Below are positions 3,581-6,405 of a stretch of DNA of 6,405 nucleotides, piece by piece. Source of the stretch: Planctomycetales bacterium (lineage in GTDB: Bacteria > Planctomycetota > Phycisphaerae > SM23-33); contig DAOVLS010000141.1 of assembly GCA_030631125.1 (NCBI GenBank), forward strand, positions 1 to 6,405, in the 5' to 3' direction. The notes below the pieces were generated by a model. The model searched no databases, was not told the origin of the DNA, and was given only the letters and a program-made list of their open reading frames with translations. Position numbers and translations under genes: made by a program. Each line of letters opens with the position of its first letter. The first letter of the stretch is position 1.

Positions 3581-6405
3581 ATGTCAACTACTTGGAATTG
3601 CCGAATTCGATATCGTACAGATGTGAAATTGAGACGATTATTCACAATCGCGAAATTTGGATTTGCCGTGTGTGCCCTGTGCTGCGCTCAGGCGGCTTTG
3701 GGGGAAGACTTGTCGATTATCGAGCACCGAGACGTGGGTTCGCATCGAGCTCATCAGGGAGTAACATCGGATGGCGAGAGCTTCTACGTATCCAAGGGGG
3801 CAGATTGGATTACCTTTCCCGAGAGAATTTCGCGGTACGACCTCGACCCTTGGACCTTCGGCGTCGAGGTAGATGCAGATTACCCTTCAGTTATCACACA
3901 CGTTGGCGACATTTCCGCCGGACCGAACTATGTCTATGCTGCCGTTGACAACTCATCCCTCTTGGTAAACGACAGTGCTTCCTTCACCGGCATCTCTCGG
4001 TACTCCCGGAACAGCCTGAGTAGTGCTGGATACTGGGACATATCCAGCGAGACGGCAGGATCGGCAATAGCAGGAGTCGACTACTACCACAACGCCCTCT
4101 ACGTCGTAACGTACAGGAAGGACGAGGATACAACGGTCCTCAAGTACAACCTTGATGGTTCGAACTTGGACTACACAGATAGTTACACGATCAGCACCCG
4201 AAAAGTCAACGGTATCGAGTTCTACGGGAATTACATGTACGTCTCGGCCGGATCCGATTCAGACACTGGCTGGATCGAAGTCTACAATTTCGACAACATG
4301 AGCACGACCGGGACGAATACTCCGGGCGGTTCCTGGACGTACGCAATTAGGCCAAGCGACGACGAGGATAAGAAACTGTGGTATGACCATGCCGAAGGAT
4401 TAACGTTCCACGAGGATCAGTTGTGGGTCGCCCAGCGGACAAGCGTGAACAAACTCACCGTCCCGGTCTATCCGGACTACGTCACATGGCAGGGTGAAGC
4501 CGGGAACACAAACTGGGATTCCTTCTTCAACTGGGACGGTAAGCCGACGAGCAATACCGGCGTGGTTTTCGATAAGGACTCCCAGGTCTCGCTTGGCAGC
4601 AACAATATAACTACGCGAAGTTTCGTCGTTCGGGGTGGCGGATTCGTGAACTTCGACCTCAATAACCGGACATATACTTCCTCGCAGGACGCTATTATCG
4701 GCCAGACCTCCGGAAGCGCCAGCCTGTATATCGGCGACGGAGCCTTTGAATGCCGGGAGATGTACATTGGGCATGGTGCCTCGGCTACGGGCAACCTGTA
4801 TGTCGTAGGGGCCGGTGGGACCGATCTTCTCGTCAACGGCGACATGGTCATCGGACTATACGGGACCGGAACGTTGGATGTCTCGCTTGGCGGCCGAGTT
4901 GACATTTCCGATGATCTCGGTATTGGTAGCAATACCGGCTCCAGCGGCATCGTTACCGTGGGACACTCAGGATCGGCCCTCGCCGTCAACGACAACGTAT
5001 ATGTCGGCGATTACGGCACTGGCACGGTCATCCAGACGGGTGGTACGATCACAGTCGGCGGTCAACTGTACGTGGGCAACCTCTCTGGTTCGGATGGTAC
5101 AGTTACCATCACCGGTACCGGTTCGACCTGGACTAACAGTAGCGCCCTACGCGTCGGCAACTCTGGTCAGGGGACGTTGAATATCACCAATGGCGGGGCA
5201 GTCATCAGTAATTCCTCTGGTTACATCGGTCGTTACCCCGGCTCAACCGGCCTGGTAACGGTCGATGGAAGCGGTTCGACCTGGACCAACAGCGGTTCGC
5301 TCTATATCGGCGGTAGTGAGAGCGGTTCCGGCGGGACGGGTGAGTTGACCGTCGGCAACGGCGGCAGTGTGGAAGTCGGCAGCACGCTCAAGGTCTGGGG
5401 TGGCGGTACGCTACATATCGGCGCGACAGGGAAGGTTACTGTCGGCGAGGCGCTCGGTGTTGCCGGAACGTTGACCATCGGGAACACCGGAACGCTTAAC
5501 ATCAACGGCGGCAGCGTTACCACCGGTTCGTTCGACAACACCGCTGGGGGGACGTTCAATTTCGCAGGCGGGTCGATGACTATCGACAGCGGCTCGTTCA
5601 ATCTAGGCGCGGGTAACTACACACTCAACGGAGCGGGCAATCCGACGCTGATCGTCAAGAACAACGCCGCAGCGAATCTTTCCGGGCAACTGACTATATC
5701 GGATACCGACTCTGCCGCGATGTTCATAGAAAACGGAGCGGATGTCTCAAATACCAATGCATACATTGGTCGTGAAACCGGCTCGGATGGTACAGTTACC
5801 GTCGATGGCAGCGGTTCGACCTGGACCTGCGGCTATAGCCTCTACGTCGGCTTATCTGGTCAGGGGACGTTGAATATCGCCAATGGCGGGGCAGTCAGTA
5901 ATTCCAATGGCTACATCGGCGATGGCTCCGGTTCCATCGGTGTGGTAACGGTCGATGGCCACGGTTCGACCTGGACCAATAGCAGCACACTCTACGTCGG
6001 CCGCTCCGGTCATGGGACGTTGAATATCACCAATGGCGGGGCCGTCAGTAATAAATACTGCTACATCGGTGATAAGGTCGGCTACACCGGCGAGGTAACG
6101 GTCGATGGTAGTGGTTCGACCTGGACCAGCAGCGGCGACCTCTACGTCTGCCTCTCCGGTCAGGGGACGTTGAATATCACCAATGGCGGGGCAGTCAGTA
6201 ATAACTATGGCCACATCGGCTATTACTCCGGCTCCACCGGCGAGGTAACAGTCGATGGCAGCGGTTCGACCTGGACCAACAGCGACGATCTCTACGTCGG
6301 CGGAAACTACTCTTCCAGTGGTGGGACGGGCGAGTTGACCCTCAGCAACGGTGGAATTGTGGAGGTCGGCAACACGCTGAAGATATGGAGCACCGGCACA
6401 GTGCA
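3581..6405 (+). CDS. Secreted beta-propeller / beta-helix protein with T5SS/PEP-CTERM-associated repeats, runs off right edge
   Basis: An open frame of 941 complete codons reaches the right edge with no stop. ATG 3581 is the first start after an in-frame TGA at 3497; AAAGGA (3565-3570) lies 10 nt upstream. A GTG at 3623, directly before KLRRLF, is a weaker alternative start. Residues 16-41 look like a Sec signal peptide: basic KLRR, a hydrophobic core (FAVCALCCAQAA), and probable cleavage after ALG, before Glu42. Residues about 58-298 resemble a beta-propeller, with blade-like repeats near 60, 109, 165, 211 and 273 of the pattern G-(V/I)-x-aromatic-x5-YV. At 301-317 the sequence turns W/G-rich (VTWQGEAGNTNWDSFFNW), as often seen before beta-helix passengers. 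From about 375 onward there are glycine-, threonine- and asparagine-rich rungs, including six 50-residue copies with the core VTVDGSGSTWTNS...LYVG...GTLNITNGGAVS. This core is the TIGRFAM-type T5SS/PEP-CTERM-associated repeat. The protein is probably exported and displayed or adhesive. Its C-terminal sorting signal is not in view, and no function can be assigned from sequence. Confidence 0.9.
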   Translation, partial: MSTTWNCRIRYRTDVKLRRLFTIAKFGFAVCALCCAQAALGEDLSIIEHRDVGSHRAHQGVTSDGESFYVSKGADWITFPERISRYDLDPWTFGVEVDADYPSVITHVGDISAGPNYVYAAVDNSSLLVNDSASFTGISRYSRNSLSSAGYWDISSETAGSAIAGVDYYHNALYVVTYRKDEDTTVLKYNLDGSNLDYTDSYTISTRKVNGIEFYGNYMYVSAGSDSDTGWIEVYNFDNMSTTGTNTPGGSWTYAIRPSDDEDKKLWYDHAEGLTFHEDQLWVAQRTSVNKLTVPVYPDYVTWQGEAGNTNWDSFFNWDGKPTSNTGVVFDKDSQVSLGSNNITTRSFVVRGGGFVNFDLNNRTYTSSQDAIIGQTSGSASLYIGDGAFECREMYIGHGASATGNLYVVGAGGTDLLVNGDMVIGLYGTGTLDVSLGGRVDISDDLGIGSNTGSSGIVTVGHSGSALAVNDNVYVGDYGTGTVIQTGGTITVGGQLYVGNLSGSDGTVTITGTGSTWTNSSALRVGNSGQGTLNITNGGAVISNSSGYIGRYPGSTGLVTVDGSGSTWTNSGSLYIGGSESGSGGTGELTVGNGGSVEVGSTLKVWGGGTLHIGATGKVTVGEALGVAGTLTIGNTGTLNINGGSVTTGSFDNTAGGTFNFAGGSMTIDSGSFNLGAGNYTLNGAGNPTLIVKNNAAANLSGQLTISDTDSAAMFIENGADVSNTNAYIGRETGSDGTVTVDGSGSTWTCGYSLYVGLSGQGTLNIANGGAVSNSNGYIGDGSGSIGVVTVDGHGSTWTNSSTLYVGRSGHGTLNITNGGAVSNKYCYIGDKVGYTGEVTVDGSGSTWTSSGDLYVCLSGQGTLNITNGGAVSNNYGHIGYYSGSTGEVTVDGSGSTWTNSDDLYVGGNYSSSGGTGELTLSNGGIVEVGNTLKIWSTGTV
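5102..5400 (+). repeat. First block of T5SS/PEP-CTERM-associated repeats (2 copies plus tail)
   Basis: Copy 1 starts at 5102 (VTITGTGSTWTNSSALRVG) and copy 2 at 5255 (VTVDGSGSTWTNSGSLYIG). They are 153 bp apart because copy 1 has one extra residue (AVISN instead of AVSN). Each full copy has two rungs of about 25 residues: a STWTN rung and a LNITNGGAVS rung. In copy 2 the second rung is replaced by a longer tail, GTGELTVGNGGSVEVGSTLK. All lie in frame inside the large secreted protein. Confidence 0.9.
5401..5794 (+). other. Inter-block beta-helix segment of the repeat protein
   Basis: This part of the large reading frame joins the two repeat blocks. It contains LTIGNTGTLNINGGSVTTGS, then FDNTAGGTFNFAGGSMTIDS, then LNGAGNPTLIV, and returns to repeat-like sequence with AYIGRETGSDGT. 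Such short G/N/T-rich strands fit continued beta-helix rungs. The phrase 'GTFNFAGGS...LNGAGNPTL' is familiar from planctomycete repeat proteins, from general knowledge. It is not a separate gene. Confidence 0.7.
5795..6405 (+). repeat. Second block: tandem 150-bp coding repeats (4 copies, the last with tail)
   Basis: Copies begin at 5795, 5945, 6095 and 6245, exactly 150 bp (50 codons) apart. Two stretches barely change in DNA between copies, including at third codon positions: GGTTCGACCTGGACC and GGGACGTTGAATATC followed by ACCAATGGCGGGG. Short patches between them differ, mostly changing the amino acid. The last copy switches to the tail GTGELTLSNGGIVEVGNTLK, as copy 2 of the first block does, and then leaves the window. 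Confidence 0.93.

Noticed and set aside
3526..3948. Plus-strand 140-codon open frame at the start of the large gene
   Set aside because: It overlaps the signal peptide and propeller coding frame in another phase, is arginine-rich without domains, and stops early.
5302..6214. Minus-strand open frames with repeated protein motifs (5302-5601 and 5852-6214)
   Set aside because: Their internal repetition (GDIQRP and similar) is just the antisense of the 150-bp coding repeats, with no ribosome sites.
5795..6405. CRISPR-like or satellite array
   Set aside because: The period of 150 bp is far too long for CRISPR, and the array is wholly in frame and codes for a known protein repeat type.

Overview
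The window looks like chromosomal DNA of a GC-rich environmental bacterium. The best guess is a member of the Planctomycetota (Phycisphaerae or a relative) or another PVC-group lineage. This rests on three things: a large secreted protein with T5SS/PEP-CTERM-associated repeats, a phasin-like gene followed by an ABC1/UbiB-family kinase gene, and a rhamnulokinase beside a zinc polyol/alcohol dehydrogenase. The taxonomic call is an inference from gene content and codon style, not from a marker gene. No rRNA, tRNA, CRISPR array or insertion sequence is visible.

Layout. From 1 to 758, on the minus strand, a two-gene unit reads leftward: a 99-residue phasin-like helical protein and then the first 148 residues of an ABC1/UbiB (AarF) family kinase-like protein that runs off the left edge. 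Positions 759-950 form a divergent intergenic region with a candidate promoter in each direction. From 951 to 3349, on the plus strand, a two-gene operon encodes an FGGY-family kinase of the RhaB type (461 residues, with a shortened C-terminus) and a medium-chain zinc dehydrogenase (338 residues). They are joined by an ATGA stop/start overlap. A hairpin followed by a T-run (3398-3435) probably ends this operon. An extended -10 promoter (3478-3486) and a leader of about 90 nt then precede the last gene.

From 3581 to the right edge there is a long open frame with no stop, at least 941 codons. It encodes an exported protein with a signal peptide, a beta-propeller-like region of five visible blades, a W/G-rich transition, and a long right-hand beta-helix-like passenger. 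Within the passenger are six copies of a 50-residue repeat of the T5SS/PEP-CTERM-associated type. Four of them begin exactly 150 bp apart (5795, 5945, 6095, 6245), and the copies are also nearly identical at DNA level in certain blocks. The C-terminus, which would show whether the protein ends in a PEP-CTERM sorting signal or an autotransporter barrel, lies outside the window.

How the genes may work together. The kinase/dehydrogenase pair could feed a polyol or deoxy-sugar into central metabolism: the dehydrogenase would make a ketose and the kinase a ketose-1-phosphate. The usual isomerase and aldolase are not in view. The phasin/UbiB unit and the giant surface protein appear to be separate transcription units with no obvious pathway link to the sugar genes. 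Nothing here amounts to a clearly new defence or mobile system. The most interesting material is the mosaic repeat array and its higher-order duplication, the combined propeller/helix architecture, and the kinase-dehydrogenase pairing.
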